Shown here one piece after another: positions 23,931 through 35,145 of a stretch of DNA of 64,000 nt (position 1 is the first letter of the stretch; every line of letters begins with the position of its first letter). The stretch is from Lumnitzera littorea (lineage: Eukaryota; Streptophyta; Magnoliopsida; Myrtales; Combretaceae): contig JAMXBB010000001.1 in assembly GCA_024138015.1 (NCBI GenBank), forward strand, positions 94,721,740-94,785,739, in the 5' to 3' direction. The notes under the pieces were generated by a model, which was not told the origin of the DNA, did not search any database, and saw only the letters and a program-made list of their open reading frames with translations. Position numbers and translations under genes: made by a program.

Positions 23931-24573
23931 CATCACCTGCAAGGTGAATGAGCAAGTATACGCGTTCACAATGGACAATGGAAGTTGTACTAATGTAGCA
24001 TCTATCAACCTAGTTTGAAAGCTCAGTTTGCCAACCTTATCACATCCTAAGCCATATAAATTACATTAGCTAAATGAGAAGGGAGCACTATGTGTTATTC
24101 AATAAGTGTTGCTGCTGATCTCAATTGGGAATTACTCTGATGAGATTCTTTGTAATGTACTACCCAAGTGCAAATCACATGTCTTGTTGGGCCAACCTTA
24201 GCTATTTGATCAAAGGGTCATACATGGTGGATTTTAGAATACATATACATTTGAGAAGGATGGGAAGGAAAATCACTTTGAACGTTATGACCTCGAGCCA
24301 AATAAGTAGACTGCAAGCCAAGCTAGCCCAAGGATCAAAGGAGGCTTTAGTTCTAAGTCGAGTCAAGCTCCAAGAGGTCATCAAGTGCTATATGTTGACC
24401 TTCATACTAATAAGAAGGATATTAGAGTTAAAGGAGCAAAATGTGCTACCCAAGGAGATCTAAGAGCTACTAAAAGAATATTTTGACATGTTTCCTGAGT
24501 AGTTACCTATAGGACTACCTCCCTACTCAAGGCATTGAATACTACATTGATTTGATACCTGGTGCTACCTTAT
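23931..24573 (+). pseudogene. Protease relic of B, truncated before RT
   Basis: The active-site triplet near 23971 reads D-N-G rather than D-S-G (MDNGSCTNVAS), followed by PTLSHPKPYKLH and GNYSDEILCNVLPKC with LLGQP-stop (LLGRPW in the family). After about 24220 the frame is shifted. The sequence reaches the LPEQLP...YIDLIP segment that precedes RT and is then interrupted by C at 24574. Confidence 0.8.
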
Positions 24574-25468
24574 TGATAGGAATCAACTTTCCGAACAAAT
24601 TACGCACAACCAAGCTACAGGACTCCAAGGACTTATGTAGAGTCTATTAACTCAAAGCCCTATCCAAGATAAGAATTCCTATCTTGACCTCTATGTTTCA
24701 CTCTACTACTGACCTGAATATCGAGCTGTTACGTACTGACCTACCAAGCATATAAGCCGACTTACCAAGTAACCATACCATGACATAGACAACATCTAAG
24801 CATACTAACCTCAAACAACTATCTGAGTCGATCTCCCGAGTCGACCACTAGCACTCGATTCAGTATAAGTCGAATACTCTCTAATGACTGATTGACTAAG
24901 CTCTGACTTGATCTAGATCCATTCGGCTCTGACTACAGACTCTTTTCTACATTTTGTCCAAATTGTACTATATTTCAAAGCACTAGCTACCATGCGACAC
25001 GTATCTTCTGACACAATACTCTAAAAGGATTCTTTACTTTTTCCATACTGAATATTCTTTGTCTCTTTTATCCTTTTTAGTATATTTTACGTGTTCTAAT
25101 TGTAAGTTACCCTTTTTGTCTTTTCACATGTGCTTGTAACTCTAATGGGACTAGTATATAAACCCCATTCATTTTGTACGTAGCAATCAATCTCTCATTA
25201 TCATAATATACAAGTTTCCCGTTGAAGCAACCTTAGTGTTCTCATTATCCTTTTTAACTCTTATCTATTCCCTTTAGCAAGGAGTAGTGGTGAGTGATCT
25301 TATAGTTCGGATCGATGAATCATATCCGGCGGATTATCAGCCGAATAAGATCGATTGGTGTGTCATATCTAGTCTGTAGTTACTTAGACTTTGCTAACCT
25401 TCTTTTATTCTCTTTCAGTTCTCTTCATTGTGGTGCTTCTCTATGTGTTTAACCCTAAAGACACACCA
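24574..25468 (+). repeat. 5' LTR of C
   Basis: It starts TGATAGGAATCAAC and ends ACACACCA. A TATA box, TATATAAA, lies at 25155-25162. Its first ~300 bp match 63677-64000, including CTATGTTTCACTCTACTAC. The 5' copy has a ~40-bp segment (near 24610-24655) that the 3' copy lacks. Confidence 0.85.
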
Positions 25469-25475
25469 GCTTCGC

Positions 25476-25487
25476 TGGTATCAATAC
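25476..25487 (+). other. Primer binding site of C
   Basis: TGGTATCAATAC, seven bases after the LTR end, keeps the first eight bases of the initiator tRNA-Met PBS; the rest is mutated. Confidence 0.75.
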
Positions 25488-25831
25488 AAAGTTCTAAAAG
25501 GGAGTGTATGAAGTAGTAGTGAAGTTGTGGTTCGTGTTTACTATTAGTGCTTGTTGTATTTCTTCTGTATCTACTTCAGTGTGTTTGTTTGAAGTAAGTT
25601 ATGAAGCTTTGAGCTATGTAGTGAAGATTTGGGTGTTGGTAAGCGTAGTTCCATTATTACTCTGTTTTACTCTATTTTTCACTATGAAAATAGAGCAAGT
25701 GTGTTTTTATTGTATTCAAGTGATTATGTAGGAGTTAAAGTTGTTAAGAGTTTGTTAATAAGGTTTTAGGTTATTAATAGAAGTGTTTGTCGTATGTAGT
25801 GTTGTTAATTTGTTAAGATAACTGTTATACT

Positions 25832-27225
25832 ATGTTGAATTTGAGTGTTCAAAGTGTTATTGGTGACCAAAGTAGTAGTACGCAACTTGGTCATAGTCAT
25901 AATGGTGGTAACACTTCTAAGTGAGTTGATGATAAACTTAACAAACTCATTAATCTTGTTGAGAGCCTAGTCATTCAAATGCAAGTTAACAAACAATAAC
26001 CACAAGGTATGTCATACCATAACCTACCTAAAAATGTTCCAAAGAGACGCTATGACTAAGGTAGCCAAGCCAACCACCCAATTTGACCCCCCCCCCCCCC
26101 CCCCCCCCCCCCCAAGCTAAAAGAACAGTAAACTAAGCTATTAGATGACGACTAGAGTTGAAAGAGATAGAAAAGGATGATAAAGAAGTACATGTGGAGA
26201 CTAACGAAGAGGAAGAAGAAGAGGCAGGGTACTATTAAGCACAGGAGCTCGGACGTCGAGCTCCTCGAGGACTAAACAATATTAAGGTCCAAATCCTACC
26301 CTTTAATAGAAGTGGAGATGCTAATAAATATTTAGAATAGGAAAAGAGAGTAGAAAAGGCGTTTAACAATTACGGGCATACTAATGCTGTTAAGGTTCGA
26401 CTTGTTGCCCTAGAATTTACTAGGTATGCTACCACGTGGTAAAAAAATCTAAATGTAGCCAAAGCAAGAGATGGAAGACAAGGAGTAAGGACCATGGGTA
26501 AGATGAAGAGGTTGTTAAGGGCTAGATTTATACCTAAGACCTACTTGTAAGATATGTTTGCAAAGTTGCAAGAACTTTACCAAAGAGGCTAAATTGTTGA
26601 CAACTAAAGAGAATTCCAGATGTTGATGGTCCAAGCCAACGTGAATGAACTAAAGGCTCATACAGTGTCAAGGTTCATTTCTAGACTCAAATATGAGATC
26701 CATAATATTGTAGAAGTATAGAGGTTTTATACTCTAGAAGAGGCAATCAAGGTAGCATAGAGGGTCGAAAAGAAATGCTCTAAGCCGACCTAAGCTAACA
26801 TTTTCCTAAGCTCCTGTTCCGCATCAACTTGCTTAAGCAAGGTCAAGGAGATCCTCCCAAGTCAAGGACAGAAATGATCAACCTGATAATAGCAAAGCAG
26901 GCCAACTAAGCCAAACTAAGGTTAGGCCAACCCCGAAGACATTTAAGAAGGGACAGACCTCAAGACGGAAGACTAGCAAAGTAAAGTACTTTAAATGCTT
27001 AGGCTTCGAACATATGGCTACTGAGTGTTTGAACCAACATACCATAGTACTTTAAAGAGATATACTGGATAGGACCGACGAAAGTAAGCTCGAGGAGGAG
27101 AAGAATGTTGGGAAAGTTGAAGCTGAAGAAGAAGAGGAGACCTATGTCTATGTTGACTAGGGAAAAGTAATGACCTTAGTGCTGAGATGAGTACTGAGTT
27201 CCCTACCAAACTCTGAGGAAGACTA
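25832..27225 (+). pseudogene. gag relic of C
   Basis: The likely start at 25832 opens MLNLSVQSV. The gag core follows with VRLVALEFTRYATTW (26390-26440), RLLRARFIPKTY, FQMLMVQANVNEL and SRFISRLKYEI (26670-26700). An intact CCHC zinc knuckle, CFKCLGFEHMATEC, lies near 26990-27030, the best-preserved knuckle among A, B and C. A 27-base C homopolymer (26087-26113) interrupts the N-terminal third. Several stops and at least one frameshift break it. Confidence 0.82.
26087..26113 (+). repeat. Poly-C homopolymer (27 C)
   Basis: An uninterrupted run of 27 C inside C's gag relic. Such runs are length-unstable and also error-prone in sequencing, so the exact length is unsure. Confidence 0.9.
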
Positions 27226-27411
27226 GAGAGAGAATCTATTCCATACAAAGTGTACCATCAAATAATAGTTGTACACCATCATAGTAGATGGAGGAACTTG
27301 TACCAACGTCATCACACAGTCTTTGTGCAAAGGTTAGGTTTATTGACCTCTAAGCACCCCTGACCTTAAATTATATTGGCTTCATGATAAGGGTGCTTTG
27401 TACGTAATAAA
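27226..27411 (+). pseudogene. Protease relic of C, N-terminal part
   Basis: Contains LFHTKC, then IVDGGTCTNV (active-site triplet D-G-G) and LYWLHDKGALYV, stopping where the LTR of D begins. The continuation is at 60690. Confidence 0.85.
27407..27411. repeat. Target site duplication of D (left copy)
   Basis: ATAAA here matches ATGAA at 60690-60694 after the 3' LTR of D, with one G-to-A change. The protease reading across the join supports ATGAA as the original site. Confidence 0.8.
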
Positions 27412-28216
27412 TGTAGACACTCTATTTTTAACCCCCTTTTATTTTTAGAACTTTATTAGAATAGGACAAAGGGTCCTAACTTAGGATAAATACAAAAAAA
27501 AAAAAAGGAATAAGTAAAAAAAATTAAGAAAAGTACAAAAAAAATAAAGAAATTTAGAAAAAATTATAAAAATATAGAAAATTTAAATTATGCTTTAGTG
27601 ATTTTCATTTTATTTGTTTTTTATTATTTTAATTATTTATAAATAAATTAAAAAAAGGAACTAATTGGATCAAACCAAGTTTAAGCTTAGTCAGTGTAGA
27701 TTGCAATTAGGGCCAAAGGCACTAATCAATTTGAGAGGTTGGTACGCAGGTACCTATAGTTATTCTTTAGGAGTATACGTGCATTACATGCACACTAAAG
27801 GCGTGTCCCACATGTTGGGGCATTGGCTTCTCCTTCTTGCTTTCTTTTTCTTCACCCGATTCTCTGTAATTTTTCCAAAAAAAAAAAAAAAATAGCTCCA
27901 TGGTATATGTTTAGGAGCTATTTCCATGTAATTTTCATACAATTCCATACAATAAATTAGTGGAATCATGTACTAAGCTTAGCATAGTTTCAATTTCAAC
28001 CATTTTTCTATCTAAATTCATCCCCTTATATAATTGAAATTGAGCTTCAAAATTAGAAAAAACCAAATCACAAGTCAAAAACCATTTAATTTGAATCTTC
28101 GAATTAATGGATTTCTAGACTTTCTATGCATGTTTAAGCTTCAATCAGTATAAAAGGGGGTTAGGGAACACCCTTTGATCATCAGCAAACTTTGAAATTA
28201 CTCAAGAAAAGCTTTC

Positions 28217-28262
<46 letters not shown>

Positions 28263-29629
28263 CACCAATTTCTCTCTCTCTAGATTAGAGAAGCTCGAAG
28301 CTATTTTGAGTGAAGCCACTACTCCCAACAGCTTCCCTTTGACGTAAGCGATTAAATCTAACCCCTCTAGTAAGTAGCTGTGACCCCTAGCTGCTCAATG
28401 CGAAAACCATCGCTACTGGCTAAGTCCAATAACTTCAAAACCACAACCAAACATGGTGGCATTAATTCTACACCCATATTTATCAATCCAATACTCATGA
28501 AAATTGAAATTAGCAACAGAAATCGAGTTGGATCAACTGGCTTGTTACTACCCATCCTTTTCCTCTTTGACCTGATTCTGACCCATCAACTCGCTTACCC
28601 AACCTGACTAGGCTAATTCGGCCTGCACTTAAAACTCTTGATTCGGCCTACTTCTCTTGTTCTAGTTTATTTATTTATTTAATTTATATAATATGTAATT
28701 GTAATTGTAAAAAAAAAATGAAAAGAAGAACAAAAAAGAAAAAAAAAAGAGACATATTAGTTTGTTTTCTATTCCAAATAAGACATAGAACAATAAAATA
28801 AAATAAAAATAAATTAAATAGATTAATAAATAAATTGGGTTTTATCACTTAGAAAATAGTTATTTAATAAAGACAAAACAAAATTGACCTTTTTTTTCAA
28901 AACTAAGGCTTTTTTTAGAATTTTCAAAATAAACTGACTTTAGGACCTTTCAGAAAATTTCCTTAAATAATTAAATCAAATTAAAAACGTAAACCCAACT
29001 TATTTTTAAAATTAAAAATCACCAACTTGCTAAATTTTTTTTCAAAAAAAACTACGTATGTCTGATCTCGAATAGTAGGTACGTAGGCACCGTCAAGGCG
29101 ACGTAAAAAATGAAAAAATTAGTTTTTCTACCATTAGTTACTCAATTTAGTAAAAATAAAATAAAATAAAAAGTTTAGATTTCTTCCAATTTAGTTTAAG
29201 TTTACCCAATTTAATAAAATAGGATCCGATTCGTTAATTAATGATTGAGTTTCACTTTATAGGATAGTTTTTAGAAAAAACGTGATTGTAAAAATTAAAT
29301 CTAAATTTGGAAAGTAAATGGTACTAATAAGGGTTTAAAGAATCTAACACCTGGACTCGTTTTTCTGGTTTTCCAAAGCCTTTTCTTTAAAATTGGTTTT
29401 TTTCCATACGAACCAGTGTCTAAATCAAAACCAAATCCACCTGTTTGGTTTTAACTTAAACCATTTCCTAACCTTGATTGGGTAGTGACTCCGAAATGTT
29501 TTCAAAGATAAAAAGAACTAGGTTTCTTTAAACCTTAGTCGAAGGTCAGTATTAAACAAGTATAATTTAATATTGATTAGTTTAAAGAAGACTTATTTAT
29601 AAAAACTAAGAAAAAAATCAGGCTCAACA
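27412..29629 (+). repeat. 5' LTR of D
   Basis: It starts TGTAGACACTC and ends GGCTCAACA, 2,218 bp. A TATA box, TATAAAAGGGG, lies at 28149-28159, followed about 65 bp later by a (TC)n run (28221-28259). From 27826 onward it matches 58901-60689 in order. The G/C-richer part after the TC run (28290-28650) gives short frames on both strands (28367-28555, 28380-28607) that I regard as accidental. Confidence 0.9.
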
Positions 29630-29632
29630 GCT

Positions 29633-29650
29633 TGGCGATTCCACTTAGGA
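29633..29650 (+). other. Primer binding site of D
   Basis: TGGCGATTCCACTTAGGA begins four bases into the internal region; the equivalent in E is TGACAACTCTACTAAAGA. Both fit a decayed TGGCGACTC.ACT..GGA site of the kind used by Tat-type elements. I do not assign the tRNA with confidence. Confidence 0.65.
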
Positions 29651-29804
29651 CCCGTCAAGAGAGTTAGCCATTCAACTTTCCAAAATTAGAATTAATATCT
29701 AAAAATCACCTTACTGAATGCAATTTATTTATTTATTCATTCATTAGCTGTACTAACGCTTCTTCTGCAGGTTTAGTTTTAATTGTTTATTTAAACTATT
29801 TAGG

Positions 29805-30035
29805 GAAGGGGGGATCTACTTTATGTCCCATAAATGTATGATAGAAACAATTAAACCCAGATCGTATTAAGACTTTAAGATAGGAGGGCCATTGTATAGG
29901 CTCTAGGGTACTATGGTGTAACTACCACTCGAGGTTAATTAGGCTACCCCCACTTAAGCTTGATGTAACCAATGAAAATGTTCTTTAACAAGTGAGGTCA
30001 CACAAGCTTAAGGACTTTAAAACCCACCCTTTATG
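29805..30035 (+). other. Conserved leader block of D
   Basis: A G-run (GGGAAGGGGGGATC) opens a block with ATGTATGATAGA, a TTAAGA.TTTAAGATAGGAGGGCC segment, CATTGTATAGGCT, GTGTAACTACCACTCGAGG, GGCTACCCCCACTTAAGC and AAGTGAGGTCAC. The same order of words occurs at 34325, 34721 and 35390 in E. It lies in the untranslated leader, before ORF1. Confidence 0.7.
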
Positions 30036-30289
30036 CATTTATGACATCCAAAACTGACAGATAATCAAGTAAGATGGGAATGAAAAGATATAATAGCTTA
30101 GAATTTCCTTGAGTTCCCTTATAATGTTAACATGTTGTAAACATAAAATTATTGTAAAAATAGGTCTTGTTTACAATAAATAATGGGCTTTCAATCTTGT
30201 AACATGTTTTTTTCATTATAATTCAACTTAAGAAATAGCCTATTCATCTAACTCCGTTCACTTCAGAGAAAAGTACGTTGATAAGCCCA

Positions 30290-31414
30290 TCAACCCCAAG
30301 CCTATTCTGGACCAATGGCTTCAATGTTTCAATCTAGGGAAACGAGAGACCATCATCAGCAAGATCAAGCCCATTCTATCACTTCCCAAAACTTGAGATC
30401 AATCTAATTAGGGACTTAACCAACTTCTCGAAACTCGAAGAAGTGGCTTTTCGAGTTAGGCTTCACCTAATTAGTCCAACACTTGAAGAGTATACCTAAT
30501 TACCTCAAGCCCCTTCCTTAAAAGATATATACACTCCGAATTTAGAAGTTAACCCAATGAACACATTTTCAAAACTCCTTAGGATTAGAAAAGTTGAAGT
30601 AAACAAGGCCTTCGGAAGTTGTAATGGAAACCGCATCAAATTAGAAGACCTAAAAACCTAGTTCACCATGGAGCCTAAATCTAACAAACGAAGCATCTTA
30701 TGTGGCAATCCCAAAGACTGGGGATAAAACATAATGAAGGCTTTTATCCTAGCCGCATTTAGGAGTCTCCTATTCCTTAATGGAAAGTTCCTCATCCATT
30801 TCAAGGCCATTGAATTAGTAGGTCAATTCCTTGAAGGCAAAACATACATCCCAGCCCTCATCGTGGAACAAATTAGAAGCCTCAATATGTTAAAAGAGAA
30901 AAACAATGGCGTACTAAAAATTAGTATGGCACTACTGACAGTATAGTTTGTGAGTTACATGAAGTGTTATGGGCTTCATCTGATCCAAGGAGAATTCATT
31001 CATAGTATTGATTTAATCGATTCTTTTGTCGACAAGGTCCATCTCACAGAAGAAAAACCCACTTACTGATGGGTGGAAGTACTGCGAAATATCCAAGTCG
31101 TCAATATCTTATGGACAGCAAGATAGAGCAACTTTAAGAGGCTAATCTTAATCTACAAAAATTACCAGGCAATACCCCTAATTTGGAAGAAATTGTATAC
31201 AGGCTATTACCCTAGCAATATGATCAGACAGTTCAAAGGAATTCAAGATATAGTCTATAAGCCCCAACTGGATATTGCGACCTTGGATTACGAAGACCTT
31301 TAGATTCTACTACCACAAAAAAGTCCAAACTTAGAGCCAAGATTATCAAACTCACGATTCTATATAGAATCGCTAGAAGGTTAATAGAATCAAAACATGA
31401 AATCGAAATGTATA
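30290..31414 (+). pseudogene. ORF1 relic of D, 5' part
   Basis: Tat/Ogre elements carry an additional reading frame ahead of gag whose role is unsettled. Here the remnants include WGIKHNEG near 30720, an open stretch FLNGKFLIHFKAIELVGQF..GKTYIPALIVEQIRSL (30734-30946) with two further arms (MKCYGLHLIQGEFIHSID; AIPLIWKKLYTGYYPSNMIR), and YKPQLDIATLDYEDL. It ends at the E insertion (31415) and resumes near 43218. Stops at expected Trp or Gln positions disable it. Confidence 0.65.
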
Positions 31415-31801
31415 TGTAGACACCCAATTTTTCTCCCATTTTTTTTATAGGGTAAAGGGTCTTAAATTAGGAAAAAATAAAAAAATAGAAAATTAAAGAA
31501 AACCCAAAAAATAAGAAATTTGGGAAAATGTAAAAAAAAAAATAGTAAAATAGGAAAAAGTATAAAAAATAACAAATCTATGAAAAATATCAAAAATAGG
31601 GAAATAGGAAGAAACACAAAAATAAGAAAATACAAGAAAATAAAAAAATTTAGACAATTTAGAAGTCACAAAAAAATAGAAGATTTAGGGAATTTAGAAA
31701 ATAACAATTTAATAGGTAGATTCTTTTAATTTCAAATAAGTTTAAAAGTGGAACCATTGGGCCCAAGCTTAAATATGAATCTAACCCAAGCTGACCTGGT
31801 T

Positions 31802-31828
31802 CATATGTGCAATTTAATTGCACATATG
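31802..31828. repeat. 27-nt perfect palindrome in E 5' LTR
   Basis: CATATGTGCAATT, one T, then AATTGCACATATG: two 13-nt arms that are exact reverse complements. The 3' LTR copy (40309-40335) has one mismatch. It could form a hairpin in DNA or RNA, or present a dyad binding site. Confidence 0.9.
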
Positions 31829-31840
31829 GACAAGGCACAG

Positions 31841-31941
31841 GCCAATAACCTAATAGTTAAGCACTTGGACTTGGCATTGGGTTTAAGCATGAGGTTATGG
31901 GTTCGAATCTTGTTAAAGGTATGAAAGCCTTTTATTTTTTT
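31841..31941 (+). ncRNA. tRNA-like (pol III-type) module in E 5' LTR
   Basis: An A-box-like TAGTTAAGCACTTGG (31854-31868) and a B-box-like GGTTCGAATCT (31900-31910), 31 bases between them, sit in the layout of a tRNA-Ser-like sequence. A T-run (31935-31941) follows like a pol III terminator. The acceptor stem does not pair, so it is not a functional tRNA gene. It could be a captured SINE head or a decayed internal promoter. The 3' LTR copy (about 40346-40447) has lost the B box (GGCTTTGAATC). Confidence 0.55.
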
Positions 31942-31964
31942 AGATAATACACTACACTCACTGT

Positions 31965-32125
31965 ACTGCTACGTTTCAGGATCTCATTGCGCTACATATC
32001 CTGACACGTAGCAGCATCAGGTTGGACGTGTACTAACATGGCACTACGTAGCATGCCACGTTAGCTACCACATATCACGTGAAGACACATGGCAGCATCT
32101 GGTTGGTTGGTACGGTTGACATGGC
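31965..32125 (+). promoter_or_regulatory. ACGT/G-box cluster in E 5' LTR
   Basis: About 160 bp contain CTACGTTT, GGACGTGT, CTACGTAG, CCACGTTA, a perfect G-box CACGTG (32076-32081) and CCACGTCA. ACGT cores are binding sites of plant bZIP and bHLH factors. The cluster ends about 330 bp upstream of the TATA-like sequence. The 3' LTR keeps GGACGTGT, CCACGTTA, CCACGTAT, CACGTG (40583-40588) and CCACGTTA. Confidence 0.55.
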
Positions 32126-34156
32126 TCCACGTCAACTCTTTTCCTTCCCTTTCCTTCCTTTTTCTCTCCCTTTCCCACGATTTCCTCCACTTTCCCCAAC
32201 TACACAGCTTCAACCCCTTCACTTTAGATCCAATTTCAACACAAATTCAATACACAAACGCATGGTTTCTTAATCTAATCTTGTTTACCACATGGCCTAC
32301 TTCGAATAGAATCCAAGAATGCATCCAAATTCAATCAAATATACATTCAAATCGAGCTCCCAAGTTCAAAAAAAAGCTTAAATTTCAAAAATTTGAATTC
32401 ATACCCAATTCACCATTAAAGGACTTTCCGAGCTTACACTAACTGAAATCATTATAAATTGGGTACACACAAGGATGGATAGGGACACATAAGCAGAAAT
32501 CCTCACTCCTAAATTTGAAATCTCTCTTTCTCTCTCATTAGTCACAGTCTTCTCTCTCTCTCTTCAAATTTCTCTCTAAACCACCTTCAGTCTAAGTCAC
32601 CACTACAACTGAACCCCTACCACGCGAGCTTTCTAACCCAACCACTCTAGTCCCTCGTTGTAGCTCGTAGCAGTACCACCAACTTACCATTGCCAAACCC
32701 TAACCACTGTACTCCTCCCTTCTCGAACCACCATCTTCGACTGCCCTAAGCCCGAACTAACCCTACAGCCATACTCCCTGCTCCCTAAACCTTTAACCTA
32801 ACACCTCTCTTGCCCCCAATAGCCGCCGCACAATGCCAAGCTACACCACCACCACCATTACTCATCTCCAACTACCGCCCAAACAACCTCCAATCATCGT
32901 AGCATCAAGCCTACAACCCTGCCCCACCTCCACCTCCCTACCCCCCCGCCAAACCTAATTAAATACACAAAAATCCCCTTTTCCCTGCTTAAATTGCTTA
33001 GAATCACCTCCACTAAGCTACTACTGCCATTGAAGCCCTTAGAGCCAAATTCATATCCGAAGCCCAACCCGAGTTCGACCTGTCAACCTAAAATCCACTA
33101 TTGGTCCAACCTGAGCGCATCTACTACATTTAAAGCACATTTATTTATTTATTTTCTTTTCTTTCTTTTCATTTTATTATTTAGTTGTTGTTGTTTTGTC
33201 ATTTTTTATTTTTTATTTATTTATCTTTTTTTTTATACAATGTAATAAAAAAGAAGAAGAAAGAAGAAAAAAGAGAGAAAAAGAAAAAAAAAAGGAAAAA
33301 GAAAAGAAAAGTAGTCTATTTATTTATTTATTTATTTTTCTAATAGATAAAAATAGATTATAAAAATAATAAATAAGGTAATATAAAAAATAATAAAAAT
33401 AGAAATAAGTAAATAGTTTAATTATTTTTAAAATACTTAAAGAAACTAGGTTTTTTCCAAAACGAATAAAAATAAATTGGATTTTTTTTTTTCAAAATTA
33501 GGGCCTTTTAGAACTTTCCAAAAATAATAAAATTTCTAATTTAGGACTTTCTTTTAGAAATTTCCTTAAATAAATCAAATTGGTTTAAAAACATAAATCT
33601 AGCATATTTTCAACTTAAAATCAAATGAACCCACTAGAGTTTTACAAAAAGAACTACGTACAGTTGATTCCAAATAACAGGTATATAAGCACCTATGAAG
33701 CGATGATAAAAATAAAAATAAAAAACCCGATTTTTCCTTTTTAGTTTAGATTATTCAAATTATCCCATTTAGGTAAATAATTGAGTTCCATCTTTTAAAA
33801 TTGAAAGGTGATTTTTAAGGTTAAAATTAAATTTGGAAAGTTAGTGGTATTCGTAAGGGTTTAAAATTCCTAACTCTCAATTCCAAATCTTTAGTTTTAA
33901 AAACCGTTTTATAAAATTGGTTTAATCGATAGAACAATAGCTTAGTTATGACTAATCCACCCAATTGGTTATAACTTAACTCTTTTACTTGACCCCAGTT
34001 AGGTAACAATTCCAAAGTGGTTTTCAAAATACAAATAAAACCATTTTTTTTAAACCCTAATCGAAGGTCAATATTAAACGAGTAAGGTTTAATATTGATC
34101 GGTTTAGAGAAGACTTAATTATAAAACCAAGAGGTGAAAAACCAAGCTCGACAGCT

Positions 34157-34174
34157 TGACAACTCTACTAAAGA
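34157..34174 (+). other. Primer binding site of E
   Basis: TGACAACTCTACTAAAGA lies three bases after the LTR end and aligns with D's TGGCGATTCCACTTAGGA; the differences are mostly transitions. Confidence 0.65.
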
Positions 34175-34324
34175 CGTCAAGAGGGTTAGCCATTCAACTT
34201 TTCAAAATTAAAATTAACTTCTAAAAATCACCTTAGTGTAATTTATTTACTTATTCATTCTTTATTTGTATCATAATTATACTAACGTCTTTACAGATTT
34301 AGCTTCATGTATTTAACTGTTTTA

Positions 34325-34555
34325 AGGGGGGGGGATTTATTTCTCGTACCATGAGTGTATGATAGATACAATCAAACTCAAGCAGTCTTAGGACCTTAGG
34401 ACGGGGAGCCATTATATAAGTTTAGTATAGTAGGGTAACCACTATTCAAGGCCGATTGGGCTACCCTACTTAAACTTCGATGTGACTAAGAAAGCACTTT
34501 TTAGAAACCTATGAGGTCACGAAGTTTAAGAACCTCTAGAACCTACCTTTCTTGC
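34325..34555 (+). other. Leader block of E, first (oldest) copy
   Basis: A G-run followed by ATGAGTGTATGATAGATAC, GGACCTTAGGACGGGGAGCC, GTAACCACTATTCAAGG, GGGCTACCCTACTTAAAC and ATGAGGTCACG parallels D's leader block. It is more diverged from the two copies that follow than they are from each other. Confidence 0.65.
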
Positions 34556-35145
34556 ATACATTCTTTAAGGTTTGATGAATAGCTAATAAGGCGACATTAT
34601 TATAAAAAACTTGAAGCTTCTTTTCCCGTATTTCTCTTAAAATTCACTCTCAACTTCTGTTTATCTGTTATTAACTTCATATCTATACTATTATCTTGCA
34701 TATCATACACATTGAGATATGGGGGGATCATTTGTTGCATCAAAGATGCAGGACAGATGCGGTTAGACCTAGGTCGTCTTAAAACCTTAGGAGATGGGCT
34801 ATTGTATAGACTTCGGGTGCTATTGTGTAACTATCGCTTGAGGTTAATTAAGCTGCCTCACTTAAGCTCAATGTGACTAATGAAAGTGTTCTTTAACAAG
34901 TGAGGTCACAAAACTTAAGGATCTTTTCAAAACCTACCCTAATTACATATACTCTCCTCCAAGCTTGAGTTAATACAATACCTTTAAGAAATTGCAACGC
35001 CACCAACCATTCAAGAGTTTTAATATAATCAAGTTTCTAAGAAGGACAGTAGGGTTATAACTTAAGGAAGTAATGTATTAACTCAAACAATCCTAACATC
35101 TGCATATTTCCATGTGCTTTCTTTTGCTACATTGATGACTGATTC

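Larger units (their letters stand above)
21348..24573 (+). mobile_element. Element B: gypsy element, 5' half, cut by element C
   Basis: Related to A: the same three-base spacer between LTR end and PBS, the same gag start, and matching gag and protease segments. It comprises a 5' LTR, PBS, gag and protease, and reaches the beginning of the RT region (YIDLIPG-like at 24540-24567), where the TG of C's LTR takes over. Its remaining pol and 3' LTR should lie beyond the window, after the end of C. Confidence 0.85.
31415..34153 (+). repeat. 5' LTR of E
   Basis: It starts TGTAGACACCCAATTTTT and ends GCTCGACA. Parts in order: an A-rich first 300 bp; a 27-nt palindrome (31802-31828) and a tRNA-like module (31841-31941); an ACGT-rich cluster (31965-32125); a TATA-like TATAAAT (32453-32459); CT-rich runs (32521-32572); a C-rich stretch with many Pro/Ser-like frames (32580-33130); and an AT-rich tail. 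Short frames such as 32089-32442 and 32994-33245 fall inside these parts and are not genes. Confidence 0.9.

Noticed and set aside
31841..31941. Functional tRNA gene
   Set aside because: A and B boxes are present in approximate form, but the acceptor and anticodon stems do not pair, so only a tRNA-like module is claimed.
32079..32442. Overlapping Pro/Ser/Phe-rich frames as secreted small proteins
   Set aside because: They fall inside the 5' LTR of E between the ACGT cluster and the TATA region, and the 3' LTR copy does not keep the same frame open.
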